Shown piece by piece: positions 56,729-64,000 of a stretch of DNA of 64,000 bases. Positions within the stretch are counted from its first letter, which is position 1; each line of letters starts with the position of its first letter. The position numbers and the translations under genes were made by a program. The notes below the pieces were generated by a model. That model saw nothing but the letters and a program-made list of their open reading frames with translations. It was not told the origin of the DNA and did no database searches. This stretch comes from Dictyoglomus sp. NZ13-RE01 (GTDB taxonomy: Bacteria; Dictyoglomota; Dictyoglomia; Dictyoglomales; Dictyoglomaceae), in contig NIRF01000008.1 in NCBI GenBank assembly GCA_002878375.1, positions 25,272 through 89,271 of the forward strand, written 5' to 3'.

Positions 56729-59092
56729 CTAATTTTCCCTCCCCATTATATCATTCAATAAGGCAACATAATCTTTTATTTCTTCAGAAAGGCTAATATT
56801 ATCTAAATCTGCAATTATATCAACGTGAATAAGATCTCTATATTTATTATTTAACCAACGTAAATTATTTTCTAAGGCTTCTCGGGAAATTCCAAAAAGC
56901 AAATAGGGACTTCCATCTTTATTGGTATCTTTATAAAGCTCTGATACAGTGAATTTATACCTTTTTTTGAAAATAGCATATCTATATAGGGAATATAAAA
57001 TTGCTATAGGATGAATGTCATCAGTGCCCATTTTTTTTACAATTCTCAATCTTCCATTTTTTTCAATATAGCCTATCTTCAATGTATTACCAAGTGGACT
57101 ACTTTCAAAAGTATTTAATAAGGAAATAATTCCACCATAGGCAGTTTTGAAAGAAATTTCAAAATCTTTCATTACTAACTTTGTTAAACTTTTAGAAGTG
57201 TGACTTGTATACCATGGAATTTTATTTAAATACCATCTAACTACAGGAGAATTATAAAATAGGTTTATCCAGATTATTTGCCAGGATAGTGTTGAGATAA
57301 ATATGGAATGTTTTTTTAGAATATTAGTAAGAGGTGATATTATTTTTTCTTTTCTTTGATGAATTAAGAGTTCTGAATCAATAAGCCAATTTATCATTGC
57401 GGGATATTGTCTATTTCCTAATGTGTTTCGTGTAAACCATTCTTCTGGATTTGCAAAAAAAGATTTTAACCATTCACTCCTCATTCCAAAAGTTAAATAT
57501 CTACCAAAACCTTGAGCTTCACCCATTTTATTACTACTCCTTTCTGAAGAATCTAATGATTTAGCTAATAAACATCCATTAGAAACAAAATTAACACAAT
57601 TTAAGCAGTTTTTACATAAATTAGTATTTATTTTTACATTTGGAAGAACTTTTAATGCCCCTGTTTTACATTCTGCTTCACATGCACCACAATGAATGCA
57701 ATATGCGGTTTTATATGCTATTTTTTTGATTGTATTTATTATATTAACATCATCATTTTCAACAATTATTTCTGTATAATTATCTGATAAATATAGTTTT
57801 ATATCTGTGATAAAATCGTTAAATTTCAATTCTCCTATATAGGTATTTTGATTTTTTCTAATATTGATAATCTTAAAAACTTTTAACCATTCTAATATAT
57901 TTTCTCTCGGATTAAACATGATTATTTTAAAATTTTTATTCTCCTTTATAAATTCGACTCTTATATTATTTTCAACACCATCTCCACCTGCTCTTTTTTT
58001 CCAGTTTCCCGATATAATGTACTTTTTACGTTCTTCTTCATCATGAAGTCCTAAAGAAGTAAGATGGTTGCCTATTATATCTATATATACATTTGCTATA
58101 TCAGGAAATATACTTCTAATTATGTATTCCGACCAAGATGATCCGAAAGGACATATACTACATCCGACTCTATTTAAACCATATCTATATCCTTTATTTA
58201 AGGGTAAAGAACGAGAATATATGTATATGAATGTCTCTGTTAAATTCCAATCTCGAATTACTTCAGCATTTATTTGTGTTAAATGTTTTACTTCTTCTGC
58301 TACTCTGCTATATCCACTTCTTCTTGTGCTTTCTTCAGCTCTTACACCATCAAAAACTAAAATTTTCAAATTCTGTTTTTCTGGATTTAATCTTCTTAAG
58401 AATCTTACTTGGGGAGATGTTTTATATACAGAACAACACCAACGGATTATTCTACTTGGGGGTCCAAATATTTTCCATAAATCATAGGAATGTTGCTCAT
58501 TTCTGACGATGAAGAATTTTAATGTAGGATATATTTTTGAGTAGTATTCTTTTGTTTTCTCAAATATTTCGTAAGTAGGTGGAATTTCCATAGTAGTATC
58601 AGTAAAAATAACCATAAATTCATCAGGAGGGATAGTCCTACTTACAAGATCTAAAACAACTTGAGAATCCTTTCCACCACTATAAGAAACAATAAAATAA
58701 TCTACTTTATCCTTATATTTATTATAAACTTCATTGATGAAATCTATGGCTTCATTTTCTATTGTTTTTAGAGCTTCTTTATTGTTTTCAATCAATAATT
58801 CTAAATTTATTGGTTCAAGTTTTAAATTTTTACCATTTTCAGTAAGTTTTATTTTTGGTTCTTCATATATATTTCCTCCTCTAACTTCAGCTACTAATTC
58901 TCCTTTATAAAAATATCTTCTTCCTATATTCCAAAGAAGTGGTTCTTGGCTCTGGGGATAATCCCAGTATTTATTAAATCCTAAAAGATCTAATTCTTCA
59001 TAGAATACTGGACGGGGAGGAATAATTTCATTTTCTGAGGATGTAACTAATAATACTCCACCTGATTTTTTATCCCACTCTACTTTATACAT
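56729..59092 (-). CDS. brxP: BrxP: PAPS-reductase-like protein with ferredoxin domain
   Basis: 787 residues. The PP-loop VSYSGGKDSQVVLDLV (Ser138-Ser143 core) and ARIIRWCCSVYKTSP-like, GVRAEESTRRSGYSR and GCSICPFGSSW elements mark the adenosine-phosphosulfate reductase/DndC-like family. A two-cluster ferredoxin part (CIHCGACEAEC about 463-473; CKNCLNCVNFVSNGC about 490-504) follows. The last 270 residues are helical and unassigned. This gene defines BREX type 4 and replaces the PglX methyltransferase. By analogy with DndC it may handle sulfur. First gene of the operon; AGAGGT precedes the ATG. Confidence 0.88.
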   Translation of the reverse strand: MYKVEWDKKSGGVLLVTSSENEIIPPRPVFYEELDLLGFNKYWDYPQSQEPLLWNIGRRYFYKGELVAEVRGGNIYEEPKIKLTENGKNLKLEPINLELLIENNKEALKTIENEAIDFINEVYNKYKDKVDYFIVSYSGGKDSQVVLDLVSRTIPPDEFMVIFTDTTMEIPPTYEIFEKTKEYYSKIYPTLKFFIVRNEQHSYDLWKIFGPPSRIIRWCCSVYKTSPQVRFLRRLNPEKQNLKILVFDGVRAEESTRRSGYSRVAEEVKHLTQINAEVIRDWNLTETFIYIYSRSLPLNKGYRYGLNRVGCSICPFGSSWSEYIIRSIFPDIANVYIDIIGNHLTSLGLHDEEERKKYIISGNWKKRAGGDGVENNIRVEFIKENKNFKIIMFNPRENILEWLKVFKIINIRKNQNTYIGELKFNDFITDIKLYLSDNYTEIIVENDDVNIINTIKKIAYKTAYCIHCGACEAECKTGALKVLPNVKINTNLCKNCLNCVNFVSNGCLLAKSLDSSERSSNKMGEAQGFGRYLTFGMRSEWLKSFFANPEEWFTRNTLGNRQYPAMINWLIDSELLIHQRKEKIISPLTNILKKHSIFISTLSWQIIWINLFYNSPVVRWYLNKIPWYTSHTSKSLTKLVMKDFEISFKTAYGGIISLLNTFESSPLGNTLKIGYIEKNGRLRIVKKMGTDDIHPIAILYSLYRYAIFKKRYKFTVSELYKDTNKDGSPYLLFGISREALENNLRWLNNKYRDLIHVDIIADLDNISLSEEIKDYVALLNDIMGREN

Positions 59093-59124
59093 GTTTTACC
59101 TCTAAATATTAATTTTATAATAAA

Positions 59125-59133
59125 ATTATATCA
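59125..59133 (-). promoter_or_regulatory. Extended -10 promoter of the BREX operon
   Basis: On the minus strand TGA-TATAAT (59133-59125), about 32 bases before the brxP ATG; no convincing -35. The leader would be short and carry AGAGGT. No operator palindrome is evident. Confidence 0.55.
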
Positions 59134-59219
59134 AAATTTTAAATTCACTTCTATTAAGATTATAATTGCCTACAGTGTCAAAAACTGTCCCTTTACTTTT
59201 TTTGTTCCTCACCAAAACT

Positions 59220-59228
59220 TGGTATAAT
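59220..59228 (+). promoter_or_regulatory. Extended -10 promoter, probable leaderless start
   Basis: TGG-TATAAT ends eight bases before the ATG at 59237 and no ribosome site is present, so the transcript is probably leaderless. A weak TTGTTC lies 15 bases upstream of the -10. Confidence 0.55.
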
Positions 59229-59236
59229 ATAAAGCT

Positions 59237-59686
59237 ATGAATGTAATTGTAAAAGTGTTTTTGCTTTCTATGACGCCAATAGGAGAGTGTAGGGTGTCTA
59301 TACCATTTGGTATATATAATGGGCTTTCACCCTTTGAGGCTTTTGTTATTAGCTTTTTAGGAAATACTTTGATGGGGATATTAATTTACTGGGCTATTGA
59401 TCTTTTAAAAAATATTATTTTGAACAGAGATCCTTTTAAAAATCCTTATGAAAAGTTTGTAAAAAGCAAGCTTAATAAACTCAAGATATATTCCCTGGGT
59501 GTTACCTTTTCCCTTGCAATTTTTATAGGAATGCCCCCTCCAGGGACAGGGGCTTTTACTGGAGCAATTTTATCAAAAGTTTTGGGCTTAAATTTTAAAC
59601 AGGCTTTTTTGGCAATATCTTCTGGTGTTTTTATTGCTTCAACAATAGTAACTTTTCTTACTTTATCTTCTAAGGCTGTCTTTTAA
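59237..59686 (+). CDS. Small multidrug-export family membrane protein (COG2426)
   Basis: 149 residues with about four membrane helices. The start (TPIGECRVSIPFGIYNG) and the later IFIGMPPPGTGAFTGAILSKVLGL are the family's conserved loops. The export role is a database label that rests on little experiment. The gene stands alone between the BREX promoter and the convergent MMPL accessory gene. Confidence 0.85.
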   Translation: MNVIVKVFLLSMTPIGECRVSIPFGIYNGLSPFEAFVISFLGNTLMGILIYWAIDLLKNIILNRDPFKNPYEKFVKSKLNKLKIYSLGVTFSLAIFIGMPPPGTGAFTGAILSKVLGLNFKQAFLAISSGVFIASTIVTFLTLSSKAVF

Positions 59687-59689
59687 GTT

Positions 59690-61036
59690 TTACTTTATCT
59701 CTTCAATTCTATAATAAAATCTTACCACAGATTTTGCTCCTTCAATTTTACCTGCAAAGTTGTAATCTTCCAACTTCTTTTCCCAAGATTTTATTTTCTC
59801 CTCTCCTTTTTGAAGAGTGTTTAGATTTTCCTTTAACTTTCCTGAGACTTTTTTAATCTCCTTTTCAGTATCTACAAGACCTGGAATTTTCTTTCCTTCA
59901 ATCTCTCCTCCATAAAGCATAATATTTAAGAGCTCTTCAATTTTTTGTATTCCTTCTAAGGATGTGGTTAGCATGCTCATAGCCTTTTGACTTTGGAAGG
60001 ATAGATCTTTTAGAAAATCACCAATCTCTTTTGCATCATCAGAAAACCTGCTTTCTTCTATTTCTTTTTTAACATTCTCCGCCATATTTAATGCGGTTTG
60101 CCAATCTTTATCTTCTTTATCCTCCGCCTTATTTTTAATAAATTCATAGAGTTTTGAAAAGTTTTGAGGATAATTTTTTATATTTCGAGACAGTAGATAG
60201 GCTTTATTTTGATAGCTAACAAGAGTAAAGGGAAGAGTTAAGAATTCTTGGGGTATTGATGGGGTTTGTTTTTCAAAACCCTCTAATATTCCTTTGAGGA
60301 TCTTCTGATGAGCCTGATTTAGTAGTAGAAATCCCTCTAATCCATCTGAAAAATTTTTTATCTGGTCTTTTATAGATAGATCTACAGGAGGGATGGAGGG
60401 AAGAGCTGTAAAGGTAAAGGCTGGAACCTTTAATTTTTTCCCACTTATTAATAGCTTTATTTCTCCCTTAGGAATAGGATATGTAATTCCTGTAAGTCTT
60501 ACAGTTTTTCCAAGGACCATAACCATGAAGTCTTCTAGATTTTTGAGAACAAAATCATCTGCAGAAAATTCACAGGACATTACAACCCTAAAAGGTAAAT
60601 CCTCTAAGGTTTTTATATTTACATCTATCTCCAAATCTCCAGATTTTCCTACAAAGCTTTCTGGCTTTGCAATTTTTCCGTTGTATTTATATGTAATAGA
60701 AAATTCTAAGGGTAGTTTTTTGTTCAATGTGCCTGTTAGATAAATATTTTTGTGCCCTTGAGCATTACCTTGAATTATTATCTTTCCTTGTGATACACTT
60801 ACCTTTGTATCCTCATTGTATAATCTTATATCTTTTAAATATTTTCCATCTTTAACAATAGAAAAATTGCCATTTCCATTTATCTCAATCCAGTTTACAA
60901 GATCCACTTTTTTAACTTTTCCATCATAATTTAAAAGTACATATATACTTTCATCATTTTTAGTACTTATAATTGAAGATGCACTAATATTTATTAATAG
61001 TAAAAGAAAAATAATTAATATGATTCCTTTCTTCAT
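59690..61036 (-). CDS. Secreted accessory protein of the MMPL transporter (YhgE-like N-terminal region)
   Basis: 448 residues with a signal peptide (KKGIILIIFLLLLINISAS). The first half is beta-rich (LPLEFSITYKYNGKI), resembling the outside part of YhgE/Pip-type proteins; the second half is a long coiled coil (about 225-430, VDTEKEIKKVSGKLKENL). No C-terminal membrane helix is seen. The ATG overlaps the transporter stop by four bases, so the two are made together. It may form a periplasmic adaptor. Function is inferred only from this pairing. Confidence 0.65.
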   Translation of the reverse strand: MKKGIILIIFLLLLINISASSIISTKNDESIYVLLNYDGKVKKVDLVNWIEINGNGNFSIVKDGKYLKDIRLYNEDTKVSVSQGKIIIQGNAQGHKNIYLTGTLNKKLPLEFSITYKYNGKIAKPESFVGKSGDLEIDVNIKTLEDLPFRVVMSCEFSADDFVLKNLEDFMVMVLGKTVRLTGITYPIPKGEIKLLISGKKLKVPAFTFTALPSIPPVDLSIKDQIKNFSDGLEGFLLLNQAHQKILKGILEGFEKQTPSIPQEFLTLPFTLVSYQNKAYLLSRNIKNYPQNFSKLYEFIKNKAEDKEDKDWQTALNMAENVKKEIEESRFSDDAKEIGDFLKDLSFQSQKAMSMLTTSLEGIQKIEELLNIMLYGGEIEGKKIPGLVDTEKEIKKVSGKLKENLNTLQKGEEKIKSWEKKLEDYNFAGKIEGAKSVVRFYYRIEEIK

Positions 61037-63087
61037 TTTCTTGCCTCCTTTCTAATAAATCCAAATTTTTCAATGAGGGTATCTACAGTGGTAAGCAATG
61101 GAACTACAAAAAGAGTTACTAATATCACGCTTATTATAGCACCTCTACTTACAAGCATGGCAAGATTTTTAGCCATAAAAATGTCTGAGAAGAGTCCTAC
61201 AGGAAGGGAGATTAAAAACATTGTTCCTGCACTATTGATAATACTATTCATACCTTCAAAGGCAAACTTTGCACAAGAAAATCTATCGAGACCTTTTCTT
61301 TTCGCCTCCAGATATCTTGAGGTTAGAAGTACTGCATAGTCTATGGTGGCACCCAATTGAATAGCTCCTATGAAAAGATTTGAGGAGAAGAATATAAATC
61401 CATAAGTAATATAGTCTATGAAGAGATTAATAGTAATAGCCATTTCTATGGTAAATACAAGGAGAACAGGAATGGGAATAGATAAAAAGGAGAGAGCAAT
61501 TATTAAGAATATAGAGATTATTGAGATAATATTTACTCTATTTAAATCCGTTGAGGTTACATTCTTAAGATCATAATTTAGAACAGGGGTTCCAGTAATT
61601 TTTACATTAAAATTCTCTTCAAGCTTCTTTCTAAGTTCTTTAACAAAATTGTAGGATTCGGAAGTGCCATACTCCAAGTTTGTGTCAATAGAGATATATG
61701 AAAGTTCACCTTTAAAGAAGCTTTCTCTTACTTCTGATGGAACCATATAGGGGGGAAGCAATGGATCTACCATGTCGTAATATCCCATCATACCTGATAC
61801 ATGAGGATCATTTTTCAAAATTTTTGTTATCTTTTGCCAGTTTAGTGGATCTTCTTCTCCTACTATGAATATAGTAGATCTCTTATTAAATATATCCTCT
61901 AACTTTCTCTGCCCTACAATAGAAGGCACGTTTTCTGGAAGTCCCCTCAAAATTTTGTAATCCATAGGAAACTTAGGAATTATAAAGAGGGAGATGGCAC
62001 ATATGATAAATAAGGCAAGAATAATATGTCTTCTTCTTAATAGGAAGTTTGAAAGCTTTTCTCCTGAAATTCTAAGTACCCATCTTTTCGCATGGTACCA
62101 TTTTTTATGAAAATGGTAGAAGAGTACCGGAAGTAGAGTTATAGAAAGTAGGAAGGAAATAATAACACCTCTCATAAGAATAAATCCTAAGTCTTTTCCA
62201 AGCCCAAATTTCATAAGAGTCATAGCCCAAAAGCCAGCGAAAGTGGTGCCTGCGCTCGCAATTATACTTATGGCTGTAGTTCTTACTGCTTCCCATCCTG
62301 CCTCTTCTTTATTTCTTCTTTCGGACTCTTCTTCATATCTATGATATAGAAAAATGGCATAATCCATAGTAACTCCCATCTGAAGTATGCCTACTATCAT
62401 TCTTGAGATAAAACTTATCTCTTGTTTGAAAAGAACAGATAATGCGGTGTTTATCAATATTGCTAAGAATATATTGAAATAGATAATTAGGGGAACATAC
62501 ATTGATGGGAATATTAAGAATAAGAATGCAATTACAAGAATACTTCCAATTAGTAAGTATTTTGCAGTTTCTTGCTGAGTAATCTTACTTAGGTCTTGGG
62601 ATATAGCTACATTTCCCGTAAAATAGCTTCCCTTTGGAAGAATCCTTTTTATCTCCTTTACAGCCTTTTCAGTAGTTGGACTTTGGGAAGATTCTCTAAA
62701 GTCTATTTTTATAAATGTATATCCATCCTTTATAAATTTTTCCTTTACATTTTTATCCCAGAAGTAATCAGGAAGAAAAATATCTTGAAAGTCTGATATC
62801 CATGATACCTTTGAGACTCCTTCTATTTTTGATATCTCCTTTTTTAATTTATCTACCTCTTCAGCATCCTTAAAAGGAAGTAATATGTAGGCTTCTTCAC
62901 CTAATTTAAAAACATTTCTCAAGATATTTAGAGCTTTTACAGAGGAAAGGTCCTTAGGTAGAAGAGAGTATAAATCATAATTAACTTTTAAGAATGAGTT
63001 CAGATAAAGGGAAAGAATAAAAACTATGATAGCTAAAATAAGAATAAGTCTTGAATGTCTAAAGGCAAAAAAGTATAGCTCCCTCAT
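61033..63087 (-). CDS. MMPL/RND-superfamily transporter
   Basis: 684 residues with about twelve membrane helices in two halves. Each half has an outside domain and the SSD-like helix pair: ISRMIVGILQMGVTMDYAIF in the first, NLFIGAIQLGATIDYAVLL in the second, both carrying the conserved Asp-Tyr-Ala of proton-driven RND/MMPL proteins. Probably exports a lipid-like or toxic compound. Ribosome site GGAAGG; four bases after tetR. Confidence 0.92.
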   Translation of the reverse strand: MRELYFFAFRHSRLILILAIIVFILSLYLNSFLKVNYDLYSLLPKDLSSVKALNILRNVFKLGEEAYILLPFKDAEEVDKLKKEISKIEGVSKVSWISDFQDIFLPDYFWDKNVKEKFIKDGYTFIKIDFRESSQSPTTEKAVKEIKRILPKGSYFTGNVAISQDLSKITQQETAKYLLIGSILVIAFLFLIFPSMYVPLIIYFNIFLAILINTALSVLFKQEISFISRMIVGILQMGVTMDYAIFLYHRYEEESERRNKEEAGWEAVRTTAISIIASAGTTFAGFWAMTLMKFGLGKDLGFILMRGVIISFLLSITLLPVLFYHFHKKWYHAKRWVLRISGEKLSNFLLRRRHIILALFIICAISLFIIPKFPMDYKILRGLPENVPSIVGQRKLEDIFNKRSTIFIVGEEDPLNWQKITKILKNDPHVSGMMGYYDMVDPLLPPYMVPSEVRESFFKGELSYISIDTNLEYGTSESYNFVKELRKKLEENFNVKITGTPVLNYDLKNVTSTDLNRVNIISIISIFLIIALSFLSIPIPVLLVFTIEMAITINLFIDYITYGFIFFSSNLFIGAIQLGATIDYAVLLTSRYLEAKRKGLDRFSCAKFAFEGMNSIINSAGTMFLISLPVGLFSDIFMAKNLAMLVSRGAIISVILVTLFVVPLLTTVDTLIEKFGFIRKEARK

Positions 63088-63091
63088 CCTT

Positions 63092-63682
63092 TCACCTTCC
63101 TTCGATGGACGAATTTAATATTTTTTCAGTGAGAGCATAAATGGTGTTTAAAATTTCTTGAATATCTTTTGGCTTTTGGTTTTCTGAATTTTGGTGCAAT
63201 ATTCCATAAACTCCATATAAGATAAAAGTGGCTATTTTTTTACTATCAATATTTTTATCCTTCTTAAACTTATCAATAAGTTCAGAGAAAGGTTGTATAA
63301 GCCCATCAAGAATTTTGAAGGCAATCTTTACTCTCAAAGGAAAGTATTGGGGAGTAAAATAAATGTGAGAAATAGATTTAAGATCTTCAAAAGCCTTTAT
63401 AACCTCATTTACTATGTTATTATATTTTTCAGATAGAGAAAGATTTTCATCTTGGAAGATTTTAGAAAGTTTCTGTATATAATTTTCCACATAATACTGT
63501 ATTGCGGACTCAAAAATCTCCTCCTTTGATGAGAAGTAGTAATAAAACATACCAGGTGAACCCTTAACTTCCCTTAGTATATCCCTAATGGAAGTTTTTT
63601 CATACCCTTTATCAAGAAAAAGTTTAAGGGCTGTCTCAATCAGCTCTTTTTTTCTAATATCTGGCTCTTTACTAATCCTCAT
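63092..63682 (-). CDS. TetR-family repressor
   Basis: 196 residues. The N-terminal helix-turn-helix is typical: ELIETALKLFLDKGYEKTSI, then GMFYYYFSSKEEIFESAI. The ligand-binding part (50-190) is helical and unassigned. The ATG at 63682 is chosen because the longer in-frame start (63757) lies beyond the operator palindrome; the ribosome site GGAG is only two bases away, so initiation may be weak. Likely controls itself and the two downstream transporter genes. Confidence 0.9.
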   Translation of the reverse strand: MRISKEPDIRKKELIETALKLFLDKGYEKTSIRDILREVKGSPGMFYYYFSSKEEIFESAIQYYVENYIQKLSKIFQDENLSLSEKYNNIVNEVIKAFEDLKSISHIYFTPQYFPLRVKIAFKILDGLIQPFSELIDKFKKDKNIDSKKIATFILYGVYGILHQNSENQKPKDIQEILNTIYALTEKILNSSIEGR

Positions 63683-63696
63683 TTCATTTCTCCAAA

Positions 63697-63717
63697 ATAG
63701 AACGAACGTCGTTCTAT
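63697..63717 (-). promoter_or_regulatory. Perfect palindromic operator before tetR
   Basis: ATAGAACGA, spacer ACG, TCGTTCTAT: nine bases exactly mirrored, 15 bases upstream of the tetR ATG. Size and place suit a TetR dimer site. Confidence 0.75.
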
Positions 63718-63800
63718 AGACAGGATGAATTTTATCAAAAAAATTAGTGGGAGTCAAAATGAAATGTTAATAATATCACCTAACTGATCTGTAATCATTT

Positions 63801-63995
63801 TTAATCACCCCCAATCATAAGCACAATTCTTCCTTTCTTGCTTATCTTTAACCTCAATCTTAATATCTCAATTATTCTTAAGGCAAAATTTATGAAGCTT
63901 ATTATTCCTCTCTTTAATTCCTCTTTTAATAACTTTATTCTATGCTCTCCCTTCTCTATTTTTGATGTTAAGTAAATAACTAACAATGCTCCCAT
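63801..63995 (-). CDS. Unknown small or partial protein at the window edge
   Basis: 64 codons from an ATG at 63995, but the frame is open to the window edge, so it may be the end of a longer gene. The product is basic and Leu/Ile-rich (IKLLKEELKRGIISFINFAL) with a C-terminus KKGRIVLMIGGD. I recognise no family. Codon use is like the neighbours, which favours a real gene. Confidence 0.4.
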   Translation of the reverse strand: MGALLVIYLTSKIEKGEHRIKLLKEELKRGIISFINFALRIIEILRLRLKISKKGRIVLMIGGD

Positions 63996-64000
63996 AAATA

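Overview
The window looks like chromosome of a low-GC thermophilic bacterium, most likely Dictyoglomus or a close relative. This is inferred from strongly AT-rich DNA, Lys/Glu/Ile-rich proteins, the combination of gene blocks and single-letter-dense operons; no rRNA is present to prove it.

Backbone, 1-28 kb. The left end carries the tail of an ECF sigma factor with its zinc-finger anti-sigma factor and an RseB-like envelope protein. It is followed by a minus-strand group (bifunctional nuclease, purH, a MagIII/EndoIII-like glycosylase), an EamA exporter, an FMN-riboswitch-controlled RibU, DegV and an ArsR regulator. A long plus-strand operon runs ffh-rpsP-khpA-rimM-trmD-rplS-lepB-rnhB-yraN-comM (7.1-13.65 kb) to a strong terminator. 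A clostripain-family lipoprotein gene broken by one in-frame TAG follows. A leucine-type T-box then controls ilvB-ilvN-ilvC-leuA-leuC-leuD-leuB-cimA (15.7-24.9 kb), which gives leucine and a citramalate route to isoleucine sharing LeuCD and LeuB. A three-gene ABC-2 exporter and tRNA-Asn(GTT) close the block.

Accessory/defence island, 28.3-59.1 kb. It opens with decayed genes (flavodoxin, GGDEF protein) and one secreted protein whose DNA looks richer in GC than its surroundings. Next is a minus-strand operon of SNF2 helicase-DUF3883 nuclease, DUF1156 DNA methyltransferase and DUF499 ATPase. Beside it are two small CRISPR arrays, each behind its own copy of a duplicated leader, with no cas genes in the window. 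Then come a broken Ntn-hydrolase gene, a 55-residue RING-like zinc protein, a decayed membrane-anchored beta-helix gene and an IS remnant with 15-bp terminal inverted repeats. A two-gene operon of a multi-zinc-ribbon protein and a Ser/Thr kinase-TPR protein follows. Facing it is a complete type 4 BREX operon, brxP-brxC-pglZ-brxL, whose last gene is an RpoD-like sigma factor. The kinase and sigma genes meet tail to tail, and that junction is present twice, the second time as a scar, which argues that the pair is an old unit.

Right end, 59.2-64 kb. A small multidrug-export-like protein is followed by a minus-strand TetR-MMPL transporter-accessory protein operon with a perfect 9-3-9 palindrome in front of tetR. 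A partial or small unknown reading frame touches the window edge.

The best candidate for something undescribed is the pairing of BREX-4 with a dedicated sigma factor and, opposite it, a zinc-ribbon/Ser-Thr kinase-TPR operon. The small RING-like protein and the duplicated CRISPR leader are the next most unusual items. All functional links are inferred from gene order.
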